Shown: piece after piece, positions 51,425 to 60,603 of the stretch
Numbering within the stretch: the stretch's first letter is position 1
How the letters are laid out: each line of letters opens with the position of its first letter
Assembly (NCBI RefSeq): GCF_040219635.1
Contig: NZ_JAVJSC010000004.1
Coordinates: 372,001-436,000, forward strand
Reading direction: 5' to 3'
DNA: 64,000 nucleotides
Source of the DNA: Pyruvatibacter sp.
Lineage (GTDB): Bacteria; Pseudomonadota; Alphaproteobacteria; CGMCC-115125
Program-made: the position numbers and the translations under genes
Notes under the pieces: model-generated
Database searches by the model: none
The model's input: the letters and a program-made list of their open reading frames with translations, nothing else
Told to the model about the DNA's origin: nothing

Positions 51425-52786
51425 ATGACCACCGATCTCGATATTGCCCGCACCGCCGTTACAAAACTCATGAAAGCCGGAGCCGACGCGGCAGACGCCA
51501 TCGCCGCTGCGGGAACATCCCTTTCCGTCTCGTTCCGCATGGGAAAGCTGGAGGATGTGGAGCGCTCCGAGGGCACGGATCTTGGCATCCGCGCCATGGT
51601 GAAGGGCAAAGACGGCGCCATGCGGCAGGCGGTTGTCTCCCTCACAGACACCCGCCCGGACGCGCTGGATGAAGCGGTCGAGCGGGTGGTTGCCATGGCG
51701 CGCCTTGCCCCTGACGACCCATATTGCGGCCTCGCAGACGACGCCCGGTTGGCACGTGACTTCGAAAAAGACCTTGCCGCCCTCGACCTTGATGACGGCC
51801 AGGAGACCGACGCCGATACGCTGGCAACATGGGCGGAAGCTGCTGAGCGTGCCGCACTTGATGTGGCGGGCGTCACCAACTCCATGGGGGCCGGTGCGGG
51901 CTGGGGCCGCTCACAGGTGGCGCTCGTTACCAGCGGCGGCTTTGAAGGCACATACTCAGGCAGTTCGCATTCGCTGTCGTGTTCAGTACTGGCGGGCGAA
52001 GGTACCGGCATGGAACGCGACTACGACTTTACGTCGGCACGTCACTTGAGTGACCTCGATGCGCCCGAAACGGTCGGCGCAAGTGCGGCGCATAAGGCCG
52101 TAAAACGGCTCAACCCCCGCAAAATGAAAAGCCAGGCGGTGCCTGTGGTCTATGACCCGCGTGTCTCCGGCGGGCTTGTGGGGCATCTGGCCGGTGCCGT
52201 ATCTGGCGCTGCGGTGGCGCGCGGCACAAGTTTTCTGAAGAACCGCATGGGCCAGCAGGTGATGGCGCGCGGCCTCAACGTGCTGGATGACGCACGCATT
52301 GTGCGCGGGCGGGCCTCCAAGCCGTTTGATGGCGAAGGTGTTGAAACAAGCAAGTTGGCGCTCGTGTCTGACGGCACACTGCAAAGCTGGATCATGGATA
52401 CGTCATCTGCCCGGCAGCTTGGCCTGCAAACCTCCGGGCGCGCCTCGCGGGGCACAGGCGGACCTCCGGGCCCCTCCACGACAAATCTTTATCTTGAGGC
52501 CGGCAGCATGAGCCCCGCAGACATGATGCGCGACATCAAGCAGGGTCTGTACGTCACCGAGCTGATCGGCATGGGCGTCAACGGCATCACCGGCGACTAT
52601 TCGCGCGGCGCGGCAGGGTACTGGATCGAGGACGGTGAACTTGCGTTTCCGGTAACGGAAATCACCATTGCCGGAAACCTGAAGGACATGTTCATGGCCA
52701 TGACCCCGGCCAACGACTTGGTGTTCCGGTATGGCACCAACGCCCCCACCATCCGTGTTGAAGGCATGACCATTGCCGGTGCCTGA
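51425..52786 (+). CDS. pmbA: PmbA/TldE protease-partner subunit
   Basis: The non-catalytic partner (TldE) of TldD, needed for the heterodimeric protease. The 453-aa protein shows GTSLSVSFRMGKLEDVERSEG near the start and GPSTTNLYLEAG and VTEITIAGNLKDMF near the end, typical of the TldE branch. It lacks the HExxxH of TldD, as expected. The catalytic subunit is at 40.4 kb. Its last 14 bp overlap the next gene. Confidence 0.94.
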   Translation: MTTDLDIARTAVTKLMKAGADAADAIAAAGTSLSVSFRMGKLEDVERSEGTDLGIRAMVKGKDGAMRQAVVSLTDTRPDALDEAVERVVAMARLAPDDPYCGLADDARLARDFEKDLAALDLDDGQETDADTLATWAEAAERAALDVAGVTNSMGAGAGWGRSQVALVTSGGFEGTYSGSSHSLSCSVLAGEGTGMERDYDFTSARHLSDLDAPETVGASAAHKAVKRLNPRKMKSQAVPVVYDPRVSGGLVGHLAGAVSGAAVARGTSFLKNRMGQQVMARGLNVLDDARIVRGRASKPFDGEGVETSKLALVSDGTLQSWIMDTSSARQLGLQTSGRASRGTGGPPGPSTTNLYLEAGSMSPADMMRDIKQGLYVTELIGMGVNGITGDYSRGAAGYWIEDGELAFPVTEITIAGNLKDMFMAMTPANDLVFRYGTNAPTIRVEGMTIAGA

Positions 52787-53573
52787 TACAGCACACGACC
52801 ACGCCACCCTGTGTGCCGCCGTGCGCGAAGGTGGCGCACTGGCGCTTGAACACTTCAACGCCGGCGTGAAGGCATGGCAGAAGGCCGATGACACGCCGGT
52901 GACCAAAGCCGACCTTGCCGTGGATGCGTTGCTGAAAGAACGCCTGCTCACCGCACGACCCGACTATGGCTGGCTGTCTGAGGAAACCGAAGACGACACC
53001 ACCCGCCTGACCACGGCACGCCAGTGGATTGTGGACCCGATTGACGGCACGCGCGCCTTCGTCAAGGGCAGACCGCATTTTGCGGTCGTTGCGGCGCTGA
53101 TTGAAAACGGACGCCCGATATGTGGTGCGATCTATAATCCGGCCACGGACGAGTTTTTCGAGGCGCAGGCAGGGCACGGCGCGCTGCTCAACAATGCGCC
53201 GATTTCGGTCAGCACGAGAGCTGAGGTTGAAGGTTGCCGGATGCTGGGTGCCGCCGATATGTTCCGCCATCCGGCATGGCCGCGCACATGGCCGCCGATG
53301 GATATTTCAACACGTAACTCCATCGCCTATCGTGGCGCGCTGGTAGCATCGGGCGATTTTGACGCAATGCTGGTAATGACCTGGAAAAACGACTGGGACA
53401 TTGCCGCTGCTGACCTGATTGTGCACGAAGCGGGCGGACACATGACAGACCATCGTGGCAACGGCCTGACATATAATGGCGCCGACCCGCGCCACCGCAG
53501 CGTTGTGGCGGCAGGCCCCGCGCTTCATGCAGCACTGCACGGGCGGATCGGCGACATTGTGCTGCCGGGTTAA
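52773..53573 (+). CDS. Inositol-phosphatase-family phosphatase (CysQ/HisN-like)
   Basis: A 266-aa Mg-dependent phosphatase of the inositol monophosphatase/CysQ fold. It has the first metal motif WLSEETEDD and the second WIVDPIDGTRAFVKG, with a further metal Asp in KNDWDIAAADLI. Possible substrates include 3'-phosphoadenosine-5'-phosphate and histidinol phosphate; sequence alone does not decide. The start is a TTG at 52773, or a GTG at 52779, inside the end of pmbA. It leads into the DUF4170 and acyltransferase genes. Confidence 0.87.
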   Translation: MPVPDTAHDHATLCAAVREGGALALEHFNAGVKAWQKADDTPVTKADLAVDALLKERLLTARPDYGWLSEETEDDTTRLTTARQWIVDPIDGTRAFVKGRPHFAVVAALIENGRPICGAIYNPATDEFFEAQAGHGALLNNAPISVSTRAEVEGCRMLGAADMFRHPAWPRTWPPMDISTRNSIAYRGALVASGDFDAMLVMTWKNDWDIAAADLIVHEAGGHMTDHRGNGLTYNGADPRHRSVVAAGPALHAALHGRIGDIVLPG

Positions 53574-53600
53574 TCCATCTTTGAGGGGAGCAGAACGCCG

Positions 53601-53849
53601 ATGAGTGACGAGCCTCAGGCAAACGAAAAGCAGTTGTTGCACCTTGTGTTCGGCGGGCGGCTGACCGACATGCGCGGGATCGAGTTTGAAGACGTATCGA
53701 AGCTCGACCTTGTGGGCGTTTTTCCCAACTACACCCAGGCCCACAATGCCTGGAAGTCGGCGGCCCAGCGCACCGTTGATGATGCGCAGATGCGGTATTT
53801 CATTGTCCATCTGCACAAGCTGCTGGACCCTGAGAACGACGATGCCTGA
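53601..53849 (+). CDS. DUF4170 domain protein
   Basis: An 82-aa protein of the DUF4170 family, with LHLVFGGRLTDMRGIEFEDVSKLDLVGVFPNYTQAHNAWKSAAQRTVDDA typical of the group. The function is unknown. It lies upstream of lipid A and Kdo genes as in other alphaproteobacteria, which suggests but does not prove a role in envelope assembly. A GAGGGGAGC site precedes the ATG at 53601. Confidence 0.86.
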   Translation: MSDEPQANEKQLLHLVFGGRLTDMRGIEFEDVSKLDLVGVFPNYTQAHNAWKSAAQRTVDDAQMRYFIVHLHKLLDPENDDA

Positions 53850-53888
53850 TACCGCCATACTGGCGACGCTGCGGGAGAGCCGACACTG

Positions 53889-54623
53889 CTGAAGAAAATT
53901 GCCCGGTCCCGGTTTACAACGGCCCTCGTCGCCCTTTTGGTGGCCGGGTACATCAGGCTTGTGCTTGCGACCAGCCGCATCACGTTTCACAACAAACAAA
54001 CGCCGGATGGTTTCTGGAACGCCGGCAAGCCGTTTATCCTTGCGTTCTGGCATGGGCAGATGGTGATGCTCGTGCATTCATGGCAGACCACCGCACCGGT
54101 TCGGATGCTGATCTCCCGCAACCATGATGGGCAGTTGATTGCCGCGGCCCTCGCCCACTTTGGTATTTCCAGTGTTCGCGGCTCATCAGACAAGGACGGC
54201 AAGGACAAAGGCGGCAGGGCGGCAGCCATTGCCATGGTGCGCGCGTTGCGCAAGGGCGAATGCATCGGCTTCACACCTGATGGACCGAAGGGTCCGCGTA
54301 TGCGCGCCAAGGACGGTATCATCACCGTCGCCAAAATGGCGGGCGTGCCGATTATTCCTGTGGCCGCTGCCTCCAACCGGCGAAAGGTTTTTGGCAGTTG
54401 GGATCGGTTTTGCCTCGACAAGCCATTCTCGCGCGCGGCCATTGTGTGGGGGGCACCAATTCATGTTGCGCGCGACGCCGATGCCGCCACCATCGCGGCG
54501 ACGCGCCTGCACCTTGAAGTCACCCTTAATGACTTGAGCTGCGATGCAAGCAAACTGGCGGGATGCCCGCTCATTGAGCCTGCCGCTTTAACACCTGCCG
54601 CCAAGGAAGCGACACCGGCATGA
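53889..54623 (+). CDS. DUF374 lysophospholipid acyltransferase-like protein
   Basis: A protein of about 244 aa of the DUF374 group of membrane acyltransferases. It shows PFILAFWHGQMVMLVHSW, the substrate-type VRGSSDKDGKDKGG stretch, and FTPDGPKGPRMRAKDGI, where PDGPKGPR is diagnostic. An N-terminal hydrophobic anchor (RFTTALVALLVAGYIRLV) comes first. No ATG, GTG or TTG lies in frame ahead of the anchor. Two CTG codons (53886 and 53889) follow a GGGAGAG ribosome-binding site. A TTG at 53937 would remove part of the anchor. The gene is coupled to waaA by a 4-bp overlap. Confidence 0.85.
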   Translation: MKKIARSRFTTALVALLVAGYIRLVLATSRITFHNKQTPDGFWNAGKPFILAFWHGQMVMLVHSWQTTAPVRMLISRNHDGQLIAAALAHFGISSVRGSSDKDGKDKGGRAAAIAMVRALRKGECIGFTPDGPKGPRMRAKDGIITVAKMAGVPIIPVAAASNRRKVFGSWDRFCLDKPFSRAAIVWGAPIHVARDADAATIAATRLHLEVTLNDLSCDASKLAGCPLIEPAALTPAAKEATPA

Positions 54624-55948
54624 CGCGTGCTGCAAACCCTCAAAGTCCAGTTGCCTACCGGTTGGCAACACAGCTCGTCGCGCCGCTTGTGCCTGCCTTT
54701 CTGCAGCGCCGCGCGCGCCGGGGAAAAGAAGATCCCGCGCGCATCAATGAGCGTCTGGGCAAGCCCTCACACCCGCGCCCTGACGGTCCGCTCGTGTGGC
54801 TGCACGCAGCAAGTGTTGGTGAATCCCTGTCCGTGCTGGCACTGATCGAGCGGTTGCGCGATGCGCGGCCCGACATGGTATTGCTGGTGACAACCGGCAC
54901 AGTCACCTCCGCGCAGTTGATGCATGGCCGCTTGCCGCAAGGGTGCCTGCACCAATATGTGCCTGTGGATACCCCTGCTGCCGTCAGCGGCTTTCTGGAT
55001 CACTGGCAGCCTGACTATGCGCTGCTCGTTGAAAGCGAGCTATGGCCCAACCTCATAACGATGACACGCGCGCGCGGCATCGGCATGTCGCTTGTAAACG
55101 CCCGCATGTCGGAAAGATCAGCCCGTAGCTGGAAGCGGCGATACCGTACAGCCCACGCCGTGCTCTCGTGCTTTGACACGGTTCTGGCGCAGGACGAAAC
55201 AGCAGCAGCGCGCTACAGGTCCATCGGTGCACCAACGGCGAAAGCTGTGGGCAACCTGAAGGTGGATGCACCGCCGCCCCCTGCTTCTGGCGACCTTATG
55301 GGCAACCTGACACGGCAGCTTGCCGGGCGCACCGCCTGGATAGCCGCCAGCACCCATGCCGGTGAAGAACGCGTGGTGGCGCAGGCTCATGCGCTTCTCA
55401 GGCAGGCAATTCCGGGGCTGTTGACGGTAATAGTGCCCCGCCACCCGGAGCGCGGCGACGAGATTGCAGCAATGCTTGCCACGATGAACCTCGCGATAGC
55501 CCAGCGCAGCCGCAAACAAAGCGTGACAGGAACAACAGACATCTATCTGGCCGACACGTTGGGCGAGTTGGGCGGTTTTTTCCGTATTCTGACGATTGTA
55601 TTCATGGGTGGGTCGCTGGTGCGTGCTGGTGGCCACAACCCGATTGAGCCGGCTCTTCTGGGCGCAGCCCTCGTGACCGGGCCGTACATACATAACTTTG
55701 CCGACATCTACGCGACGTTCATCTCTAATGCAGCCTGCGAAACGGTACGCGATGCGCCATCGCTCGCGGCTGCAATCGGCCGGTTGATGTCTGACGGTGT
55801 GCTCGCAGGCGCGCGGGTAACGGCCGCTGCTGAAACCGCCGGGAGCCTGACCGGCGCATTGGAGGCGACGCTTGCCGACATCCTGCCCAGGCTCGATGCC
55901 GCACTGCCAAAAGCAGTCAAGATGCCCGGAACACAGGTGCGTCCATGA
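54620..55948 (+). CDS. waaA: 3-deoxy-D-manno-octulosonic acid (Kdo) transferase
   Basis: WaaA (KdtA) transfers Kdo from CMP-Kdo to lipid A precursors at the inner membrane. The 442-aa GT30-family protein opens with a hydrophobic anchor area, then VWLHAASVGESLSVLALIERL, DYALLVESELWPNLI and later MGGSLVRAGGHNPIEPALLG, the CMP-binding region. The ATG overlaps the upstream stop by four bases, and its own stop overlaps lpxK the same way. Confidence 0.96.
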   Translation: MTRAANPQSPVAYRLATQLVAPLVPAFLQRRARRGKEDPARINERLGKPSHPRPDGPLVWLHAASVGESLSVLALIERLRDARPDMVLLVTTGTVTSAQLMHGRLPQGCLHQYVPVDTPAAVSGFLDHWQPDYALLVESELWPNLITMTRARGIGMSLVNARMSERSARSWKRRYRTAHAVLSCFDTVLAQDETAAARYRSIGAPTAKAVGNLKVDAPPPPASGDLMGNLTRQLAGRTAWIAASTHAGEERVVAQAHALLRQAIPGLLTVIVPRHPERGDEIAAMLATMNLAIAQRSRKQSVTGTTDIYLADTLGELGGFFRILTIVFMGGSLVRAGGHNPIEPALLGAALVTGPYIHNFADIYATFISNAACETVRDAPSLAAAIGRLMSDGVLAGARVTAAAETAGSLTGALEATLADILPRLDAALPKAVKMPGTQVRP

Positions 55949-56982
55949 AAGCACCAGAGCACTGGTATCAAACACCCGGCTGGCGCGCGCGGGCGCTGGC
56001 ACCTGTTGCGGCAGTCTATGCCGCGGGAGCACGGTTGCGCACACGGTTAACCGTGCCCCAGCGCGCAAGCGTGCCGGTGGTCTGCGTCGGCAACATAACC
56101 GCGGGCGGCAGCGGCAAGACACCCGTTGCCATCGCCATTGCCCACCGGCTTGCCGCACGTGGGCTGCGTCCGGCATTTCTAACGCGCGGCTATGGCGGAC
56201 GGCTGGCGGGCCCTGTGCAGGTCAATGCTGAAACATCCCACGCCATTGACGTGGGCGACGAGCCGCTGTTGCTGGCGCAGCATTTCACAACCATTGTATC
56301 GCGCGACCGGCCAAAGGGCGCGGATGCCGCTGCCCTGGCAGGCGCTGATATTGTGGTGATGGATGACGGGTATCAGAATCCGACCCTCTGGAAGGATGCG
56401 GGCGTTCTGGTGGTGGATGGTGCGTCCGGTCTTGGCAATGGCCACCTGATACCGGCAGGCCCTTTGCGCGAACCCGCGCACGACGCCCTGTCGAGGGCAG
56501 CCTGTCTGATCATCATGGGCGCAGGAGAGGCGGGAAAGAGCGTTGCCGCGCGCGCGGACGCATCAGGCGTACCCACGCTGCACGGCGTGCTGCAACCTGT
56601 TGATGATGGCACCCGCTGGCAAGGCACGAGGGTGCTGGCATTTGCCGGCATTGGCAGACCCGCGAAGTTTTTTCAGACACTTCGCTCGCTGGGCGCCGAC
56701 ATTCGCGAAACAGAGGTTTTTCCGGATCATCATATGTACACGGATGATGAAGCCCAGGCGATGCTGAGTGTTGCGCAGGCACGCGGCCTGACACTCGTCA
56801 CCACCAGCAAGGACAATGCCCGGCTCAAATGGTCGGGCCATTCAGGCGCGCTGGCGGAATTATACAAGGCGGCACAAATCATTCAGGTCGAGGTTGTGTT
56901 TGATGATGGCGATGCGCTGGATCAGCTCTTGATGGCACGCATTCAAACCACGTCCGCCGCTGATGCTTACAAGGCGTTTTGA
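55945..56982 (+). CDS. lpxK: Tetraacyldisaccharide 4'-kinase
   Basis: LpxK phosphorylates the 4'-position of the lipid A disaccharide. The 345-aa protein has an N-terminal membrane-associated helix (APEHWYQTPGWRARALAPVAAVYAAG), the P-loop NITAGGSGKTPVA, and the conserved VMDDGYQN active-site Asp. It is coupled to waaA and followed after 3 bp by a late acyltransferase gene. All of this places lipid A completion in one operon. Confidence 0.95.
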   Translation: MKAPEHWYQTPGWRARALAPVAAVYAAGARLRTRLTVPQRASVPVVCVGNITAGGSGKTPVAIAIAHRLAARGLRPAFLTRGYGGRLAGPVQVNAETSHAIDVGDEPLLLAQHFTTIVSRDRPKGADAAALAGADIVVMDDGYQNPTLWKDAGVLVVDGASGLGNGHLIPAGPLREPAHDALSRAACLIIMGAGEAGKSVAARADASGVPTLHGVLQPVDDGTRWQGTRVLAFAGIGRPAKFFQTLRSLGADIRETEVFPDHHMYTDDEAQAMLSVAQARGLTLVTTSKDNARLKWSGHSGALAELYKAAQIIQVEVVFDDGDALDQLLMARIQTTSAADAYKAF

Positions 56983-56985
56983 AAC

Positions 56986-57861
56986 ATGGGCACGTGGCAA
57001 CACAAAGTTGAGGCGGCCGCGTTCCGATATGTGATGGCGCTGTTCAGGGGTCTGGGACGCGAGCGCGCATCTGCGTTTGGCGGCTGGTTGTTTCAGCGCG
57101 TCGGCCCCTACATTTCGAGGCACAAAAAGGCTGATGCCAACATGGCGCGGGCGTTGCCGGACATGACCGCCGCGCAGCGAAGCGCAGCCCTGGCTGAAAT
57201 GTGGAACAATCTGGGCCGCACGGCAGGCGAGTATCCCCACCTTGGCAGCTTCACATCACGCGGAAACGACGCGGACATCAAGGTTGAAGGGCGCGACGTG
57301 CTTGCCTCATTTGCCCCTGAGGGCAAGGTCGCGATTTTTGTGTCAGGCCACTTTGCCAACTGGGAGTTGATGCCGCTTGCCGTCGCTCAGGGCGGCGTTG
57401 AGGGCGCTGAAGTTTATCGTGCCCCCAACAATGCCGCTGTTGATGCATGGATCACCCATGCCCGACAGACACATATAATGGCCCGCCAGGTGCCAAAGGG
57501 AACAAGCGGTGCGCGGGAAATCGTCAGGTGTTTGAGGTCGGGTGTCAGCCTGTGCATGTTGTCGGACCAGAAAATGAACGACGGCATTGAAAGCACGTTT
57601 TTTGGACGACCCGCCATGTCGCCCGCCGCCCCGGCCACCATGTCATTGCGCTACGGCATACCTATTGTGCCGGTCAGTTTTGCGCGCGTGGGCGGCACCC
57701 GGTTCACGATCAGGTTCTGGCCGCCGCTGGCATATGAAAAAACCGGCGACATGCCAGGCGACGTTGCCGCCCTCACGCTGATGCTCAACCGGTTCCTGGA
57801 GGCCCGCATCCGCGAGCGGCCCGGACAATGGCTATGGCTGCACAACCGCTGGAAAGACTGA
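56986..57861 (+). CDS. Lipid A late acyltransferase (LpxL/HtrB-like)
   Basis: A 291-aa inner-membrane acyltransferase that adds secondary acyl chains to Kdo-lipid A. The active-site motif is H-x4-E in VSGHFANWELM (about residues 118-128). Other conserved parts are YRAPNNAAVD and CMLSDQKMNDGIESTFFGRPAM. Which acyl group is transferred (LpxL, LpxM or LpxP role) cannot be told from sequence. It closes the plus-strand envelope operon; the next gene is on the opposite strand. Confidence 0.92.
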   Translation: MGTWQHKVEAAAFRYVMALFRGLGRERASAFGGWLFQRVGPYISRHKKADANMARALPDMTAAQRSAALAEMWNNLGRTAGEYPHLGSFTSRGNDADIKVEGRDVLASFAPEGKVAIFVSGHFANWELMPLAVAQGGVEGAEVYRAPNNAAVDAWITHARQTHIMARQVPKGTSGAREIVRCLRSGVSLCMLSDQKMNDGIESTFFGRPAMSPAAPATMSLRYGIPIVPVSFARVGGTRFTIRFWPPLAYEKTGDMPGDVAALTLMLNRFLEARIRERPGQWLWLHNRWKD

Positions 57862-57876
57862 ACAGCCGATCCTGAG

Positions 57877-58683
57877 TTACTCAGGCATTGGGCCGGCAAC
57901 AAGCTGCGGGTCAAGCCGCTGTGAGCCCCAGTTCATGCGCCAGTCCAGATGTGGGCCGGTGGCACGGCCGGTGGCACCAACCGTGCCAATCAACTGACCC
58001 TTATCAACCCGCTGGCCGACCTCAACATCCACGCTATGCAAATGAAACAGCGTGGAGGAGACTGAATGCCCGTGGTCGAGGATGACAATGCCGCCGGTGA
58101 AAAAATGATCGGATTCAGCAAGCGTCACGGTGCCGCTGGCAGGAGCTACAACCGGGGTGCCGGTAGGTGCCGCGATGTCGATGCCGAAATGCGGGCGGCG
58201 CGGCTCGCCGTTAAGCACCCGCTGCGATCCGTACACGCCGGAGATACGTCCCTTGGTGGGCCAGATGAAACCGTCCAGAAAATACTCCGACAAATCCGTG
58301 TTGGCGCGCGCGGCAGCCACCTGCGCATTATCTGCCTGAATGCGCTTGAGGGTTGCTTCCGAAAAGCCACCCACCTTGCCCTGCGGCAGACCATCAATGC
58401 GCTGAATGTCATAGTCGCGCGGCGCAATACTCAAGGACACAGACTGAGGCGTGCCATCAGGATGCGTGATTGCCAGTGTTGCGTCAGGCCCGTGGTCGCG
58501 CCCAAAGCCGAACACGAACCTGCCCTGCGGTGTGACCGACAGGACATTTCCATCAAGCGAAACTTCCGAACCCGGCTCGGCTGCACCAAGTATCATGCCG
58601 CCCTGGCGGAACTCTCCCACCAGATCGACCGCAAGCGCAGGTGTGCTGACCAGAAAAACGGCTGCCGCAAGGATCATGCGCAT
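57877..58683 (-). CDS. M23 family metallopeptidase
   Basis: A 268-aa exported peptidase with a signal peptide (LAAAVFLVSTPALA). Its C-terminal domain is of the LytM/M23 type: the zinc ligands are likely in RRPHFGIDIAAP (HxxxD) and LFHLHSVDV (HxH), with the GPHLDWRM motif near the end. Such enzymes cut peptidoglycan cross-links or act as regulators of amidases. The N-terminal half (about residues 18-130) is a Gly-rich beta domain. It is adjacent to DUF2093, with only 1 bp between them. Confidence 0.93.
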   Translation of the reverse strand: MRMILAAAVFLVSTPALAVDLVGEFRQGGMILGAAEPGSEVSLDGNVLSVTPQGRFVFGFGRDHGPDATLAITHPDGTPQSVSLSIAPRDYDIQRIDGLPQGKVGGFSEATLKRIQADNAQVAAARANTDLSEYFLDGFIWPTKGRISGVYGSQRVLNGEPRRPHFGIDIAAPTGTPVVAPASGTVTLAESDHFFTGGIVILDHGHSVSSTLFHLHSVDVEVGQRVDKGQLIGTVGATGRATGPHLDWRMNWGSQRLDPQLVAGPMPE

Positions 58684-58684
58684 A

Positions 58685-58894
58685 TCAGGCAAGCCCCAGA
58701 TCGCGCTGCACAACGGCTTCAGGCGTTGCATACGGCTCCTGCCGGTCCACGCTCCAGTAGCGCAGCTCATCGAGCGGAATACGGATGCCGGTGACGGCAC
58801 ACAGCACGAAAGAGCCTGGCGCAAGCACATCATAATCCGCATCCAGATAGCGCAGCCGCGCTTCGCCGCCCATTTGGCTGTCAAACCTGTTCAC
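58685..58894 (-). CDS. DUF2093 domain protein
   Basis: A 69-aa protein with the DUF2093 pattern ARLRYLDADYDVLAPGSFVLCAVTGIRIPLDELRYWSVDRQE. The function is unknown. It may bind a metal or nucleic acid, but no known motif confirms this. The GTG at 58894 has GGAG eight bases upstream; another GTG at 58903 is less well placed. The gene immediately precedes the M23 peptidase and is likely cotranscribed with it. Confidence 0.83.
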   Translation of the reverse strand: MNRFDSQMGGEARLRYLDADYDVLAPGSFVLCAVTGIRIPLDELRYWSVDRQEPYATPEAVVQRDLGLA

Positions 58895-58950
58895 GCACGT
58901 CACTCCGTCAAGTTTTGAATACTCAAAATCCTAGCACGCGGGGCGCGCCG

Positions 58951-60471
58951 TCAAAACAGTTCGCCCTGCCCTTTGCGCGGTCCTTTGGACGCTTTGGCGG
59001 TTTTGGGTTGTGCGGGCCTGCCGTCCACTGTCTGCACAACCACCCGATCGCGTCTGGCAAACTCAAGCGAAAACGCGCCCGCACTGCGGGCAGCATCGGC
59101 AGAACGGATGAGGCCACCCTCAGCATCCAGCGCCAGCGCAAACCCCCGCTCAAGAACGCCCTCGTGAGACATTGATACCAACAGACGCGATGATTGCTCC
59201 AGCCGCTGCCTGATACTTGTGAGATGTTGATCTAACACACGCGGCAGGCGGCCGGACGCGGGCTCAAACGCACGCCGCGCGAATTCCACCGACGTTAGCC
59301 GACGACGGGCGAGGCGTTGGGCAAGCGTATCAAGCTCCTTGCGCGACTGCGTCACAAGCGCCTGCGGGCGGCGCGCTTCCAATCGGCCAGACCAGGTGGT
59401 CAGCGCGCTGCGGCGGTCCTGAAAGATGCGGGCACGCTGGGCTGTCAGTCTCTCAGTTGTGAGGTCCAGCCGCTGTCGCTGCATGTCCAGCAGGCGCTCG
59501 GGACGCGGCAGGGCGCGGGCGAGGCTACGAACTGTTGTGCGGGCCTGCTCCAGCCGCCGTGTCATCACCCGATGCTGGCGGGCGGCCATGTCCATGACTT
59601 GCACCACCAGGTCAGCGCGCACGGGCACGGCATGTTCAGCGGCGGCAGTGGGCGTGGGCGCGCGCAGGTCGGAGGCAAAGTCGATCAGCGTTGTGTCGGT
59701 CTCGTGGCCGACAGCCGAAATGAGCGGAATGGCGCTTTGGGCCGCCGCGCGCACCACCACTTCTTCGTTGAACGGCCACAGGTCTTCAACGCTGCCACCA
59801 CCCCGCGCGACAATAATAAGGTCGGGCCGGGGAATCGGGCCGTCGGCACTCAGGGCGTTGAAGCCGTTGATGCCCGCCGCGATTTCTGCGGCCGCCGTCT
59901 CCCCCTGAACCCGCGTTGGCCAGATCAACACATGGCGCGGAAACCTGTCGCGCACGCGATGCAGAATATCGCGGATGACAGCACCTGATGGCGACGTGAC
60001 CACGCCGATCACGTCGGGCAGATACGGGATCGGCTTTTTGCGGTCTGCATCAAACAGCCCCTCAGCAGCCAGCTTCTTGCGTCGTTCTTCGAGCAGCGCC
60101 ATCAGCGCACCCACGCCAGCGGGCTCTATGGAATCAATAACAATCTGATATTTCGACTGGCCGGGAAACGTTGTGAGTCGCCCGGTGGCGATTACTTCGA
60201 GGCCCTGCTCCAGCTTGAGGGACAGGCGCGATGCATTGCCCTTCCACACCACGCCGGAAAGAACGGCCCGGTCGTCCTTGAGGTCAAGATAGACATGGCC
60301 TGATGCGGGACGCGACACGCGCCCCAGCTCGCCACGCACCCGCACATGGCCAAACTGGTCCTCGACCATGCGTTTGACGGCACCCGAAATCTCGGAGACC
60401 GAGTATTCAGGCATATTGCCGAGTTCGGGTTCGGGGGACGCGTCTTGAGGCATAGGCATTCCGCTGAGCAT
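58951..60471 (-). CDS. xseA: Exodeoxyribonuclease VII large subunit
   Basis: XseA degrades single-stranded DNA from both ends, together with XseB. The 506-aa protein shows EYSVSEISGAVKRMVEDQFGHVRVRGELG (OB-fold start), SPSGAVIRDILHRVRDRFP, IIVARGGGSVEDLWPFNEE and GHETDTTLIDFASDLRAPTPTAAAE, followed by a long helical region. xseB is not in the window. The ATG at 60471 is used; ATGs at 60459 and 60453 are also possible. It diverges from purD. Confidence 0.96.
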   Translation of the reverse strand: MLSGMPMPQDASPEPELGNMPEYSVSEISGAVKRMVEDQFGHVRVRGELGRVSRPASGHVYLDLKDDRAVLSGVVWKGNASRLSLKLEQGLEVIATGRLTTFPGQSKYQIVIDSIEPAGVGALMALLEERRKKLAAEGLFDADRKKPIPYLPDVIGVVTSPSGAVIRDILHRVRDRFPRHVLIWPTRVQGETAAAEIAAGINGFNALSADGPIPRPDLIIVARGGGSVEDLWPFNEEVVVRAAAQSAIPLISAVGHETDTTLIDFASDLRAPTPTAAAEHAVPVRADLVVQVMDMAARQHRVMTRRLEQARTTVRSLARALPRPERLLDMQRQRLDLTTERLTAQRARIFQDRRSALTTWSGRLEARRPQALVTQSRKELDTLAQRLARRRLTSVEFARRAFEPASGRLPRVLDQHLTSIRQRLEQSSRLLVSMSHEGVLERGFALALDAEGGLIRSADAARSAGAFSLEFARRDRVVVQTVDGRPAQPKTAKASKGPRKGQGELF

Positions 60472-60603
60472 TAGGGACCGGGGTGGGTTCTAAGGCGTTT
60501 GCCCTTTGTGCTAGAACCCTTCCGCACTTGGCTGCTGCGGATAGTAGCGGTCTTTAACCGGTGGACAAAACATCTTCCCACTCAACGTTTGGACGAAACG
60601 GGC

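Noticed and set aside
40391..52786. tldD and pmbA considered as a disrupted operon
   Set aside because: The two genes are commonly unlinked in bacteria, and nothing between them suggests an insertion.
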